Under the pieces are notes generated by a model that saw only the letters and a list, made by a program, of their open reading frames with translations, did no database searches and was not told the DNA's origin. The translations under genes and the position numbers were made by a program. This document shows positions 1 to 7,897 of a stretch of DNA of 26,087 nucleotides, one piece after another (positions within the stretch are counted from its first letter, which is position 1; each line of letters starts with the position of its first letter). This stretch comes from an uncultured Selenomonas sp. (GTDB lineage Bacteria > Bacillota > Negativicutes > Selenomonadales > Selenomonadaceae), in contig USAK01000028.1 in NCBI GenBank assembly GCA_900552565.1, positions 1 through 26,087 of the forward strand, read 5' to 3'.

Positions 1-23
1 CGGTCCTTCATTTTTTCTTGCTG

Positions 24-86
24 ATTATAGTATATCTTACAGAAGCCAGTGACATCAAGTGCTGTTCATGTGACATTTACTGACAT
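24..86 (-). promoter_or_regulatory. Candidate activator-dependent late promoter with three phased ATGTCA repeats
   Basis: On the minus strand a TATAAT box lies at 24-29 with no recognisable -35 hexamer at the usual distance. Three ATGTCA repeats (plus-strand TGACAT at 50-55, 71-76 and 81-86) lie just upstream. Their starts are 21 and 10 bases apart, which is two helical turns and one, so they face the same side of the DNA. The nearest repeat overlaps where a -35 box would be. The leftmost-transcribed early gene, a sigma-region-4-like DUF1492 protein, ends inside this array. That suggests its product or a partner acts here to switch on the genes beyond the left edge. The repeats are seen; the function is inferred. 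Confidence 0.5.
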
Positions 87-493
87 CCGACAGGAATTTC
101 AATGTGTTTCAAGGCTTCGTCATGCAGGCGGTACACTTGGCGGATATGAAGCCCGATGGCATCGGCGATGGACGCCCAGTCCTTGAAGGCCAGATAGCGG
201 AGCTCCAGGACAACCCGTTCCCGGTCATCCGGCACCCGGCTGATGGCTTTCATGATATCCGCCTTGAGTTCGACCAGATGGTCGATGTCCTCATCCACTT
301 CGTGTTCCATGTCCATCATGCGGGTGATAGTTTTTTCCAGCCGATGCGGATCCGGCGTCCCGCTCGGCGGCACCGGGCTGATTGTCGATGACGCCTTAAT
401 GGCCAGTTGCCGCAAGGCAGATACTTGTTCCAGCTTGCTGTCTATCTGGATATTGATATTTCGTGCCCGTTCCAGGTACGCTTTTACATCCAT
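77..493 (-). CDS. DUF1492-family phage regulator (sigma-70 region 4-like)
   Basis: This 138-aa protein resembles the DUF1492 family found at the end of early operons in Bacillota prophages. The first half is helical and polar (MDVKAYLERARNINIQIDSK onwards). The C-terminal third looks like a sigma region 4 / RinA-ArpU-type helix-turn-helix: an LELRYL helix, a WASIADAIGL turn and a QVYRLHDEALKHI recognition helix. I chose the second ATG (493), because family members start MD-KEYL and an AGGAG lies 11 bases upstream. An in-frame ATG at 526 would add 11 residues and overlap the SNF2 stop in an ATGA, so it remains possible. Proteins of this type are thought to control late transcription. A candidate late promoter with phased repeats lies directly downstream, overlapping the stop codon. 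Confidence 0.8.
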   Translation of the reverse strand: MDVKAYLERARNINIQIDSKLEQVSALRQLAIKASSTISPVPPSGTPDPHRLEKTITRMMDMEHEVDEDIDHLVELKADIMKAISRVPDDRERVVLELRYLAFKDWASIADAIGLHIRQVYRLHDEALKHIEIPVGCQ

Positions 494-522
494 ACGTTTT
501 TCTTCTCCTTCTGTTTCCCGCT

Positions 523-1893
523 TCATAGTATACCCCCATTTTCGGAATCCGTCATTTCCAGGTCAGCCTTGACTGCTTCAATCAGCGCGGCCTGGGTTCC
601 GTCTTTGTGTTCCAAGGCTTTCAGGATGCGCTCATCAATCGTACCCCTGGCCACGATGTGCTGTATGATGACCGTGCGGCTCTGCTGTCCCTGTCTCCAG
701 AGCCGGGCGTTGGTCTGCTGATAGAGTTCCAGACTCCATGTCAAGCCAAACCATATCAGGATGGAACCGCCCTGCTGCAGATTCAGCCCGTGACCGGCAG
801 AGGCCGGATGAATCAGGGCCACGGGTATCTTCCCAGAATTCCAGTCGGCAAAGTCCTGCGATTCCTTCAGTTCCCTGGCCTCCATCCGTTTCTGGATACG
901 GTCCTTATCGTGCTTGAACCAGTAAGCCACAAGGACTGGTTTTCCGTTGGCGCTTTCCACCAGGTCTTCCAGGGCATCCAGTTTCCGGTCATGGATACTT
1001 ACAACGTTCTTGTCATCCGTATAAATGGCGCCGTTCGCCATCTGCGAAAGCTTCATGGTAAGCGATGCGGCATTAGCGACGGTAATCTCACCTTCCGGAA
1101 GCTCCAGCACCAGGGACTTTTTTAGTTCGTCGTAACGTTTCTTTTCCTTTTCGCTCAACGTGACTGCTTTTGCTACGCTCACCAACTCAGGCATCTTTAG
1201 ATAATCCGATGCCTTCATGGACACAGTGATATCAGCGATCTGATGATAGATGACTTCTTCGGCTCCCGGCAGAGGTTTGTAGGAAAACACCACCATGCCG
1301 TTACGTTTGTCCGGCTTAAAGTACAGGTTGCGGTACTGGCCGATATATTTCCCCAGCCGTTCACCCATATCCAGAAGCCGGAACTCGGCCCAAAGATCCA
1401 TCAATCCGTTGCCGCTGGGCGTTCCCGTAAGGCCCACGATGCGTTTCACTTTAGGACGCATGGCCTTCATGGCTTTGAACCGTTTGGACTGGGCGTTCTT
1501 GAAACTCGACAGCTCGTCCAGGACGACCATATCGAAATCCAGGCGGCTGTTCTGATACAACCATGCCAGGTTTTCCCGGTTCACGATATAGATATCGGCT
1601 TCCTTTTGCAAGGCCCGCCGCCGTTCTACCATATTACCGACCACAACAGAACAAGTCAACTCTTTCAGGTGGTCCCATTTCCGGATTTCTTCCGGCCAAG
1701 TATCCCTTGCCACCCGGAGCGGGGCCACTACCAGCACCCGCTGTACTTCAAAAGCGTCATACATCAGGTCACGGATGGCCGTCAGCGTCGTCACCGTCTT
1801 GCCAAGGCCCATGTCCAGGAACAGGGCCGTAACTGGATGGGACTTGATATATTCGATAGCGTATTTCTGATAATCATGCGGCAGAAACTTCAT
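523..1893 (-). CDS. Phage SNF2-type DEAD-like helicase
   Basis: A 456-aa superfamily 2 ATPase of the SNF2 group, common in phage replication operons. Motif I is DMGLGKT (about residue 27), which binds ATP phosphate. Motif II is LDELSSFKN, a DELx box. Motif III is GLTGTP. Motif V is SAGHGLNLQQGG and motif VI is QTNARLWRQGQ, which holds the arginine finger. All sit in the right order over two RecA-like lobes, so the gene looks intact. It most likely translocates on duplex DNA or remodels protein-DNA complexes during phage replication or recombination; its precise role is not known. Its start overlaps the VRR-NUC stop by 4 bases (ATGA), and its stop overlaps the upstream possible start of the DUF1492 gene, which argues for translational coupling. 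Confidence 0.9.
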   Translation of the reverse strand: MKFLPHDYQKYAIEYIKSHPVTALFLDMGLGKTVTTLTAIRDLMYDAFEVQRVLVVAPLRVARDTWPEEIRKWDHLKELTCSVVVGNMVERRRALQKEADIYIVNRENLAWLYQNSRLDFDMVVLDELSSFKNAQSKRFKAMKAMRPKVKRIVGLTGTPSGNGLMDLWAEFRLLDMGERLGKYIGQYRNLYFKPDKRNGMVVFSYKPLPGAEEVIYHQIADITVSMKASDYLKMPELVSVAKAVTLSEKEKKRYDELKKSLVLELPEGEITVANAASLTMKLSQMANGAIYTDDKNVVSIHDRKLDALEDLVESANGKPVLVAYWFKHDKDRIQKRMEARELKESQDFADWNSGKIPVALIHPASAGHGLNLQQGGSILIWFGLTWSLELYQQTNARLWRQGQQSRTVIIQHIVARGTIDERILKALEHKDGTQAALIEAVKADLEMTDSENGGIL

Positions 1894-2198
1894 CCGACAT
1901 CACTTCCTTTTCCGTCTCGCGTATGTGTAATTTCATCCAACATTGCCGCGATATTTCTGACGGAATCCAGGACGTAAACTCTGAAGCCCATCCCATGGAG
2001 CTTGGCATGGCGGCTGACTTGCAACGGCCTTGGCTTTTGCCCCGGTGCCTTAACTTCCACAAAGGCCATTTTCCCATCCGGCAGTAGTACCAGACGGTCC
2101 GGCATGCCGCTGTACGACGGGGAAACAAACTTCAATGCCAACCCGCCGCGCTTTTTTGTTTCTGTCACTAATTTCTGTTCTATCATGCGTTCCCGCAT
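1890..2198 (-). CDS. VRR-NUC domain nuclease
   Basis: A 102-aa stand-alone VRR-NUC domain, a branch of the PD-(D/E)xK nuclease fold. The acidic site is visible: an N-terminal helix with glutamate (IEQKLVTETK), then SGMPDRLVLL with the conserved aspartate, then FVEVKAPGQKP with the E-x-K pair, and a later helix with QVSRHAKL. Length is normal for phage members. In other phages these small nucleases sit next to an SNF2 helicase, as here, and are thought to act on branched or flapped DNA. The ATG is preceded by GAGGTG at good spacing. The gene is separated from the upstream primase-helicase by 134 bases that hold its own promoter and an inverted repeat, so it probably begins a sub-operon with the helicase and DUF1492 genes. 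Confidence 0.87.
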   Translation of the reverse strand: MRERMIEQKLVTETKKRGGLALKFVSPSYSGMPDRLVLLPDGKMAFVEVKAPGQKPRPLQVSRHAKLHGMGFRVYVLDSVRNIAAMLDEITHTRDGKGSDVG

Positions 2199-2223
2199 TC
2201 TTCATCACCTCGTTTACTGGCAG

Positions 2224-2326
2224 GGTGACAGTCTATGCCAGTCTATTCATTAACTTTCTATATAGCTATTTACCATTTTTCAGTCCTAAAGGAGAATTAT
2301 AGGAGAGACCGTCATAGACTGTCACC
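2224..2326 (-). promoter_or_regulatory. Promoter for VRR-NUC/SNF2/DUF1492 genes bracketed by a 14-bp inverted repeat
   Basis: The minus strand holds GTGACA (2320-2325), an 18-base spacer and TATAAT (2296-2301), a near-consensus sigma-A promoter. The sequence GGTGACAGTCTATG at 2224-2237 (plus strand) reappears as its exact reverse complement at 2313-2326. The two arms are 75 bases apart. One arm covers the -35 box; the other lies in the leader just before the VRR-NUC ribosome site. A further CAGTCTAT at 2239-2246 repeats the 2229-2236 copy exactly one helical turn away. This arrangement fits a repressor that binds both sites and loops the DNA. Iterons of a phage origin next to the primase gene are an alternative. 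Confidence 0.55.
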
Positions 2327-2332
2327 AATGCC

Positions 2333-4579
2333 TTATTCCAGGAAATCTGTCACTTTCAAATGCAGACCGAACACAAACCTTCCGCCCTTATTACGCCTGC
2401 GTTCGAAGCCTGCATTCTCCAGTGCTGAATAGAAATCCGCCGTACTCCGGGTGTACTCGTTCATCTGCTGGCAGTACGTCCGGTATGCCGTATACAGATT
2501 GCCCGACTTCTCATTGAATGACGGATCCAGGTCACAGCAGTCATCCAGGAAATGATGAAGCCAGTCATTTTGCCCCCGGTACTTCTCGATTGCATCCTGT
2601 ACGCATTTTGGCGGTTCCAGATGGTAGTCCTTGTCGATGACCTTCTTTGCCCCTTCGATAATCCATTGCAGGATGGCCGGCCCGGCTTTTTCCACCAGGT
2701 AATCGGTGTAGTTCTTGACTTCCCCATTCCCTTCGAACTGCGCATTGAATGGGATGACAATCAGCCTGCGCCATGTACCTTCATCGGTTGCACCGACCCT
2801 TGGCAGGTGGTTGGTATAGAGGACAATGGTGTGTGTCGGCACAAACTTAAACGGGGCCTTGTACTTCTTCTCGCCGCCCACTTCGTCCGTAGAGCATATC
2901 TGCTTCAGGACTGATGTCGAGAGCCGAACGCCTTCTTCCATCTCTGCCGCTATGACCATGCGCTTGCCTTTGAGTTCAGCCATTTCCGGCTTGATGTTCC
3001 GTTTGCAGTTCGCCGTCAGGGCATCTGCTGAAATGCCGCCACAGTAACTTCCCAGGACACGCGCGATAGAGTTCCAGTACGTAGATTTCCCGTTCCGGCC
3101 ATCGCCATAGGCAATGACCAGCGCTTCTACGTAGACCTTTCCGATAGACATAAGGCCGCTGATTTCCTGCGCGTATCCGATAAGTTCCCGGTCGTTGGTA
3201 AAGAACTCATTGAGTGCCTTCTCCCAAACAGCCCTGCCTTCATCGCCCGGGTCGACGGATGTGCATTTCGTGATATAGTCCTCCGCCCGATGTTCCCGGC
3301 ATCCCCCCATGCCCTTGCGCAGGTCATACGTAACCGACGGGGTGTTGAGCAGGAACTCGTCCGCATCAAGACGTTGGATGGGAAGCAGGATCATCGGCTT
3401 CAGTGCCTGTAAAGCCGACAGGATATAGCGCATATCCCGGCGCTTCATGACGAAAGTGCGGTACGCTTCTGCAGAAAGGTACGCCAGGTAGGCTTTGCGC
3501 TGCCTAGCCTCAATCATTTTTTCCAGTGTCCGGCCGCCTTTGCGGATAATGTCCTCTGGCAGGCCTGACTGGCTTAATTCTTTGGCAGTCTTATCCAACT
3601 GGTCGTTCGCATCGGCCAGTTGCAGGTCAAGGAATTCCTCTGCCGCTCCGACTGCCGCCTGGCGGGATTCCATCCAGAACACGCCATTGTAGCGGATGAA
3701 GTCCGCTTCTTCCGTATAGCGCAGCTCATTGCCATACTCCCTGTACAGTACCTTAGCCTGACCGATATCCGAGTAGTCGCCGGGTTTCAGGCTTTCCTGT
3801 GTTCCAAATTCATCATTATACTGATCCGGGCTGATATAGCCTTCCTGCTTGGCTACCTTTTCTCCGAACCGGACGGCGCTCTGCCAGATTCTATTTAGCT
3901 CTGCATCTTCAAGCGGCGGGTCGCATTTCTCCGCTTCCTCAAAGAAAATCTGATAGGCTTTTTCTGTTGCCCCGTACCGTTTAATGACCCGACCGGCAAA
4001 CCGGCTCATGGTACTGTTACGTTTCCCCTGTGGGATACTGCCGGATGATTTGGGAAAACTTTCAATAACTGCTAAAATAGACTGAGAACCTTCCTGCCAC
4101 AGTACATTTTCTGCCGCACAGCCGTAAATGAACCGGGCAGCATCCAGCGCAGCCCCATCGAAAAATGAGAATCGGTGATGGATGACACGTTTCATTTCCG
4201 CATACGTGGATTCATCCTTAATTTCAGAAACGGGAAAATACACATGGAACCTGGGGCGGGCGCACTTACCGTCCTTGGGCTTCATATTGTTCCGTGAAGG
4301 CACAATGGCCACAACCGTATCCGGCACCATAGTAAGGAATCGTTCTCCTGTCACCCAGTCTGCAGGATTTTCTGAATGACTGTTGTCACAGTCCATGACA
4401 ATCACATCCGAAGAAATAAAATTTTCCCGACTGCGGTAATCTTCTTTAAAAGCCGCGCATACGTGGTCGAAGGCGACTGCATCTTTCAGCTCTGCGCCAT
4501 TCGTGACGACTGCCTTATGGGGATACACAGCATTGCGTTCGTTACCGGTGCAGTCAGCAGTGTAAATCGTAAAAATCAT
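2333..4579 (-). CDS. Phage primase-helicase (P4 alpha/D5-like, AEP primase fused to SF3 helicase)
   Basis: A 748-aa replication initiator-type protein. The N-terminal part looks like an archaeo-eukaryotic-type primase: VIVMDCDNSHS around residue 60 gives the metal-binding D-x-D, followed by RPRFHVYFP near 115. A helical D5-like linker follows. The superfamily 3 helicase has Walker A in YGDGRNGKST (about 487-497), Walker B in MVIAAEMEEG (about 540) and sensor region TNHLPRVGATDEGTWRRL (about 584-601), with WRR as arginine finger. The C-terminus is a winged-helix-like tail. It should prime and unwind DNA at the phage origin for the polymerase encoded two genes upstream. The start overlaps the DUF4406-like stop (ATGA) and has AAGGAGG in front. 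The 134-base gap after its stop is the only sizeable gap between 2.3 and 5.0 kb and could hold the origin. Confidence 0.9.
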   Translation of the reverse strand: MIFTIYTADCTGNERNAVYPHKAVVTNGAELKDAVAFDHVCAAFKEDYRSRENFISSDVIVMDCDNSHSENPADWVTGERFLTMVPDTVVAIVPSRNNMKPKDGKCARPRFHVYFPVSEIKDESTYAEMKRVIHHRFSFFDGAALDAARFIYGCAAENVLWQEGSQSILAVIESFPKSSGSIPQGKRNSTMSRFAGRVIKRYGATEKAYQIFFEEAEKCDPPLEDAELNRIWQSAVRFGEKVAKQEGYISPDQYNDEFGTQESLKPGDYSDIGQAKVLYREYGNELRYTEEADFIRYNGVFWMESRQAAVGAAEEFLDLQLADANDQLDKTAKELSQSGLPEDIIRKGGRTLEKMIEARQRKAYLAYLSAEAYRTFVMKRRDMRYILSALQALKPMILLPIQRLDADEFLLNTPSVTYDLRKGMGGCREHRAEDYITKCTSVDPGDEGRAVWEKALNEFFTNDRELIGYAQEISGLMSIGKVYVEALVIAYGDGRNGKSTYWNSIARVLGSYCGGISADALTANCKRNIKPEMAELKGKRMVIAAEMEEGVRLSTSVLKQICSTDEVGGEKKYKAPFKFVPTHTIVLYTNHLPRVGATDEGTWRRLIVIPFNAQFEGNGEVKNYTDYLVEKAGPAILQWIIEGAKKVIDKDYHLEPPKCVQDAIEKYRGQNDWLHHFLDDCCDLDPSFNEKSGNLYTAYRTYCQQMNEYTRSTADFYSALENAGFERRRNKGGRFVFGLHLKVTDFLE

Positions 4580-4995
4580 CTTTCTACCTCCTTGAGGTCG
4601 TTAGTAAAAAATCTCAGCCTGTAATTTTTCCACCGGGCTCTTCTGATTTCCGCATCCATGCCTGGGGAAATAGTATCGCCGAATACCCACACTTCCCGGC
4701 ACTGGCTCATCAGCACATTGCCGAAATGCATGCCCATCTCCCGTTCCATTGGATTATTGTCATCCAGAAACTGTGTGAACAACAGATGCGGCGCAATGGG
4801 AATGCACCCCTGTTCAAAGGCAAAGCGGGAGTACCGCCGGGCGTTTTCTGTGTTTTTCAAGGTATCTCCCGAAAAGGGAGAACACACATAAACCAGAGGG
4901 CGATATATTTTCATTGCCTTTTTCTCTGCTTCAATAGTAGACAATGCTTGTTGTGGTGTAGGATCCCAATAGTGCTCATCATTGAATTTGTTCAT
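4576..4995 (-). CDS. DUF4406/DUF7768-like protein with nucleoside deoxyribosyltransferase-type fold
   Basis: A 139-aa protein. The diagnostic stretch runs from YVCSPFSGD through the helix with NARRYSRFAFEQGCIPIAPH, then a FGDTISPGMDAEI segment. This matches the family of phage proteins related to nucleoside 2-deoxyribosyltransferases, in which the glycine-rich SPGM segment and a nearby glutamate line the nucleotide pocket. Substrate and role are unproven; phage nucleotide metabolism or defence evasion are both reasonable. The first ~30 residues are a polar extension. The start has GGAG 8 bases upstream. Between it and the polymerase stop lies one copy (5024-5060) of the four-copy 37-bp element. 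The stop is coupled to the primase-helicase start. Confidence 0.75.
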   Translation of the reverse strand: MNKFNDEHYWDPTPQQALSTIEAEKKAMKIYRPLVYVCSPFSGDTLKNTENARRYSRFAFEQGCIPIAPHLLFTQFLDDNNPMEREMGMHFGNVLMSQCREVWVFGDTISPGMDAEIRRARWKNYRLRFFTNDLKEVER

Positions 4996-5023
4996 ATCAA
5001 GTTCTCCTTTCTAAAAGCTCTTT

Positions 5024-5060
5024 CTACTTTCCTATGGAGAAGAAAATCCATTTTGAGCAA
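5024..5060 (-). repeat. 37-bp regulatory-type element, copy A (before the DUF4406-like gene)
   Basis: Read on the minus strand: TTGCTC, 15 variable bases, CTCC, ATAGGAAAGTA, then G. It shares the key blocks and the exact spacings with copies B, C and D near 9.5-9.75 kb. It fills the 70-base gap between the polymerase stop and the ribosome site of the DUF4406-like gene. The frame starting at TTG is open and would encode LLKMDFLLHRKV and a short tail, ending in a TGA that overlaps the ATG of the next gene. Confidence 0.7.
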
Positions 5061-5065
5061 GGATA

Positions 5066-7054
5066 TTAATCTTTTTTATAAAAATCACATTCATACCCAT
5101 CCGCCCGCAGCAATAACCCTTCAGCCCATGGCGGCGTCCGGCCCATCTGTTCGCAAATAGCATCAACGCTGACATCCTTGTTGCACTCGATAATCAGTTC
5201 ATCATGGACATGGCCCACAATGGCACAGCACCGTAACATCTGCATGGCATAACAGAGAATGTCCCGGCTGATGCCCTGGACGATGTTTTCCACGAACTTC
5301 GGGCCATAGCTCTCCAGCCGTTCCCATTTTCTGGTGGCGCCGATGCCTTCATAAGTCACAGATTTCCCGCCGAATCGGTTCTCACCCATCCGTGGCTTCA
5401 CATAGGAAAGCCGCCGTCCGCTGGGAAGCTGGATGAACAGCATACCACTCTGATAAAGGAAGCGGACACATCCTGCCTTCATGGGGACATGCTCCCTGAC
5501 CGTAGTTTTCACAGCGGCATCCACCTGCCACCAGAAATCAACGATATGCGGATTAGCAGAACGCCAGGACTGCACCAGAGGATACAGCTCGTCTTCCGAA
5601 AGTCCCATATCCAGTGCGCCCATCGCTTTGAGCGCACCGACAGACCCGCCATAGCCACAGGCCAATTCTGCGATTTTGCCTTTCTGCCTCAGGTGGCCAT
5701 TTATCCCATGCTTCACCACAGGTACGCCAAACATCTGACTGGCTGTCGTGCAATAGATATCCTGCCCGGCCGCAAAGGCTTCTGACTTCCAGGTTTCTCC
5801 GGCAAGCCATGACAACACCCGCGCTTCAATGGACGAGAAGTCTGATACCACGAACTTCAGCCCCTTTCGTGGCACAAAGGCGGTGCGGATGAGCTGGGAC
5901 AGGACATCGGGGATGGAATCATACAGGAGATCCAGGGCTTCATAATTTCCCTGGCGCACCAGTTCCCTGGCTTCAGCTAAATCAGGCAGATGATTCTGGG
6001 GAAGGTTCTGCAATTGGATGTGCCTGCCGGTAAACCGCCCGGTCCGGTTGGCGCCATAAAACTGGAACATGCCTCTGGCCCGATTGTCCTCACAAGCCGT
6101 CATCTCCATGGCCTGGTATTTCTTGACAGATGACTTGGCCAGCTTCTGCCGGAGCAGCAATACACTGCGCAGCGGTTCTTTCGCAGTCTTCAGCAGTTTC
6201 TGTACTTTTTTCTTGCTCAAAGAATCCGTCTTCATTCCATGCTGTTCCAGCCAGTCAATCATCTGGATGACGGAATTCGGATTTTCCAATCCCGTCCTTT
6301 TCTTTAATTCGCCCATCAATGATTCCCGGCACCGGGCATCCATGGCCACAGCCTGGCTGACCAGTGTCCGGTCTATGGCGATGCCCCGGTCGTTGATTTC
6401 CTGGTCGAGGTGATATTCGTCCCACACCTTTTCTGGTACCGGGTAGTGCTTCAGCCGCTCTTGGATAGCCATTTCCACTTCCACATCCCGTTTGTTGTAA
6501 GACTTGAACAATTTCCATTTATCTGGTGCGTGATGAGGAAGATTCCTCGTCCTGCCGCCATTCACCTTGGTTCCCTTGCAAGGGACACAGAAATAGCGAA
6601 TCAAGTCCTTGCCTTCCTTCATCTTCTGATTATCCAGACTCAAAACGGCACCGGCGCCTTCCAGGGAAAGAGGCAGTCCCATATAAGCCGACCAGACCAT
6701 AGAACATTTCCAGCCTGCCGGATTGAGAAACCGGGCGCATTCCTGGGACAAGGGATGACGGTCATGGAACGGGTCCAGGCTTATCCCCAGGTCACTCAGA
6801 TATCGCGACAGGCAGATTCGTTCGAAACTGGCATTGAAGGCCCACTTGGTAACGGATTCATCGGTTAAGGCGTCCAGGACATCATCCGGAATAGATTCTC
6901 CTCGGGCCAAGTCAACGACCTGTACGTCGCCGCCATCCACAGCGTAACCAAAGAGAAGGATTTCAAAGGCCGGAGATTCAGCGTATTTATACACGCCGCA
7001 TTTAGCCAGGTTGACATCACTGAACGTTTCAATATCAATACTCATGTTTTTCAT
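5066..7054 (-). CDS. Phage family A DNA polymerase with 3'-5' exonuclease
   Basis: A 662-aa PolA-type polymerase lacking the 5' nuclease domain, the usual phage form. The proofreading domain shows Exo I in SIDIETFSD (residues 4-12), a divergent Exo II in FNASFER and Exo III in YNKRDVE. The polymerase domain has motif A VVSDFSSIEAR (about 402, first catalytic Asp), motif B LRQKGKIAELACGYGG (about 451-467, Lys and Tyr of the fingers) and motif C GHVHDELIIE (about 613, second catalytic Asp). I start at the ATG at 7054 (MKNMSIDIE) because GAGGTG lies 6 bases upstream. The longer open frame to 7111 would run through a terminator-like hairpin and add non-homologous residues. It should replicate the element together with the primase-helicase and the DUF2815 protein. 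Confidence 0.93.
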   Translation of the reverse strand: MKNMSIDIETFSDVNLAKCGVYKYAESPAFEILLFGYAVDGGDVQVVDLARGESIPDDVLDALTDESVTKWAFNASFERICLSRYLSDLGISLDPFHDRHPLSQECARFLNPAGWKCSMVWSAYMGLPLSLEGAGAVLSLDNQKMKEGKDLIRYFCVPCKGTKVNGGRTRNLPHHAPDKWKLFKSYNKRDVEVEMAIQERLKHYPVPEKVWDEYHLDQEINDRGIAIDRTLVSQAVAMDARCRESLMGELKKRTGLENPNSVIQMIDWLEQHGMKTDSLSKKKVQKLLKTAKEPLRSVLLLRQKLAKSSVKKYQAMEMTACEDNRARGMFQFYGANRTGRFTGRHIQLQNLPQNHLPDLAEARELVRQGNYEALDLLYDSIPDVLSQLIRTAFVPRKGLKFVVSDFSSIEARVLSWLAGETWKSEAFAAGQDIYCTTASQMFGVPVVKHGINGHLRQKGKIAELACGYGGSVGALKAMGALDMGLSEDELYPLVQSWRSANPHIVDFWWQVDAAVKTTVREHVPMKAGCVRFLYQSGMLFIQLPSGRRLSYVKPRMGENRFGGKSVTYEGIGATRKWERLESYGPKFVENIVQGISRDILCYAMQMLRCCAIVGHVHDELIIECNKDVSVDAICEQMGRTPPWAEGLLLRADGYECDFYKKD

Positions 7055-7069
7055 ACGTTTCACCTCGAG

Positions 7070-7099
7070 AAAAGCGGCGAGGCACAAGGCCCCGCCGCC
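7070..7099 (-). terminator. GC-rich hairpin with short U-run directly before the polymerase gene
   Basis: On the minus strand a 10-base stem, GCGGCGGGGC and GCCTCGCCGC (9 Watson-Crick pairs and one G-U), closes a 5-base loop and is followed by TTTT. It lies between the small membrane protein gene and the polymerase ribosome site. It looks like a weak terminator or attenuator that would lower expression of genes from the polymerase onward. Confidence 0.5.
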
Positions 7100-7114
7100 A
7101 CCATTTATCAATAC

Positions 7115-7303
7115 TTACTTCCGAAAGGATTCCATCTGTTTGCGGTGATATTCCGCTTCCCGTTCTTCCCGGTGCCGGGCGGCTTCTTCATCACGCTGGT
7201 CTTTTTTAAGGTCCGTATAAATCAGGGCCACAAAGAATCCACTTGCAGCCAGTGCCACCAGGCAATACAACATTTCTAAAATCATCCGCATCATAGTTTC
7301 CAT
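7115..7303 (-). CDS. Small single-pass membrane protein (unknown function)
   Basis: A 62-aa protein. Residues about 8-30 (LEMLYCLVALAASGFFVALI) form one strong transmembrane helix. The rest is a highly charged helix (KKDQRDEEAARHREEREAEY) that should lie in the cytoplasm, with possible coiled-coil character. I recognise no family. It lies between the DUF2815 and polymerase genes with an AAGGAG ribosome site and 15 bases to the upstream gene, so it is expressed with the replication operon. Small membrane proteins at this position could anchor the replisome or act in superinfection exclusion, but nothing in the sequence decides this. Confidence 0.65.
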   Translation of the reverse strand: METMMRMILEMLYCLVALAASGFFVALIYTDLKKDQRDEEAARHREEREAEYHRKQMESFRK

Positions 7304-7318
7304 TGAAATGCTCCTTTC

Positions 7319-7885
7319 TTATGCCAGGAAATCATCATCGTCAGCTGTAGCAAAATCGTCTTCTGCACGGGGTTTGCCACCGAGGGGTTCGCCGTCACGG
7401 ATCTTCTGCAGGTTGTTCAGGCCGCAGGCAATGCCTTTGTTGCCATTGCTGTTAAAAGCATAGAAGTTGATGGACGCACGGCCATAAACACCGGAGTAGA
7501 CTTCAGAGCGTTCCAGGATATGCTGGCAATCAGCATCGACGATGCCAGGCTTGGTAGTCGAATTGGCATTGATGAAGAAGCTGTCTTTATAAGCGTCATC
7601 GCCAGGACGTTCCAGGTCGCCGTCACGGAGCGGAGTCTTGATAGCTTCGAGGGCAGGGACTGCACGACCATTGCCTTTGAGCTTGCCCTGACCTTCATCG
7701 TAGGCAGCTTTGATAGCGGCACGGATTTTTTCTATGGTTTTGGTGTCAGACTTAGGGATAATCAAGCTGACGCTGTACTTCGGCGTACTGCCGTTAATGG
7801 ATTTCGGTTCCCAAACATTGGCATAAGACCAGCGGGTATTTACTCCAGTAATTACTTTGCAAGGGTTAACGAATTTCTTTGTCAT
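7319..7885 (-). CDS. DUF2815 protein, probable phage single-stranded DNA-binding protein
   Basis: A 188-aa protein of the DUF2815 family. The N-terminal part (KVITGVNTRWSYANVWEPKS) and the KYSVSLIIPKSD strand, followed by a long helix (EKIRAAIKAAYDEGQGK), are typical. The core ends in a VYGRASINFYAFNS strand. The C-terminal tail is acidic and ends DDDDFLA, the kind of tail that T7 gp2.5 and bacterial SSB use to recruit partners. It probably coats single strands made during phage replication or recombination. It sits directly after the DUF2800 nuclease, 12 bases apart, a pairing common in Bacillota phages and suggestive of a joint role in end processing and annealing. The specific biochemistry is inferred from family resemblance. 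Confidence 0.82.
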   Translation of the reverse strand: MTKKFVNPCKVITGVNTRWSYANVWEPKSINGSTPKYSVSLIIPKSDTKTIEKIRAAIKAAYDEGQGKLKGNGRAVPALEAIKTPLRDGDLERPGDDAYKDSFFINANSTTKPGIVDADCQHILERSEVYSGVYGRASINFYAFNSNGNKGIACGLNNLQKIRDGEPLGGKPRAEDDFATADDDDFLA

Positions 7886-7897
7886 GATAAATTTCTC

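Noticed and set aside
7055..7111. Extended polymerase start giving an N-terminus MINGGGGALCLAAFLE
   Set aside because: This part is the translated hairpin sequence, has no family counterpart, and the ATG at 7054 has a good ribosome site.
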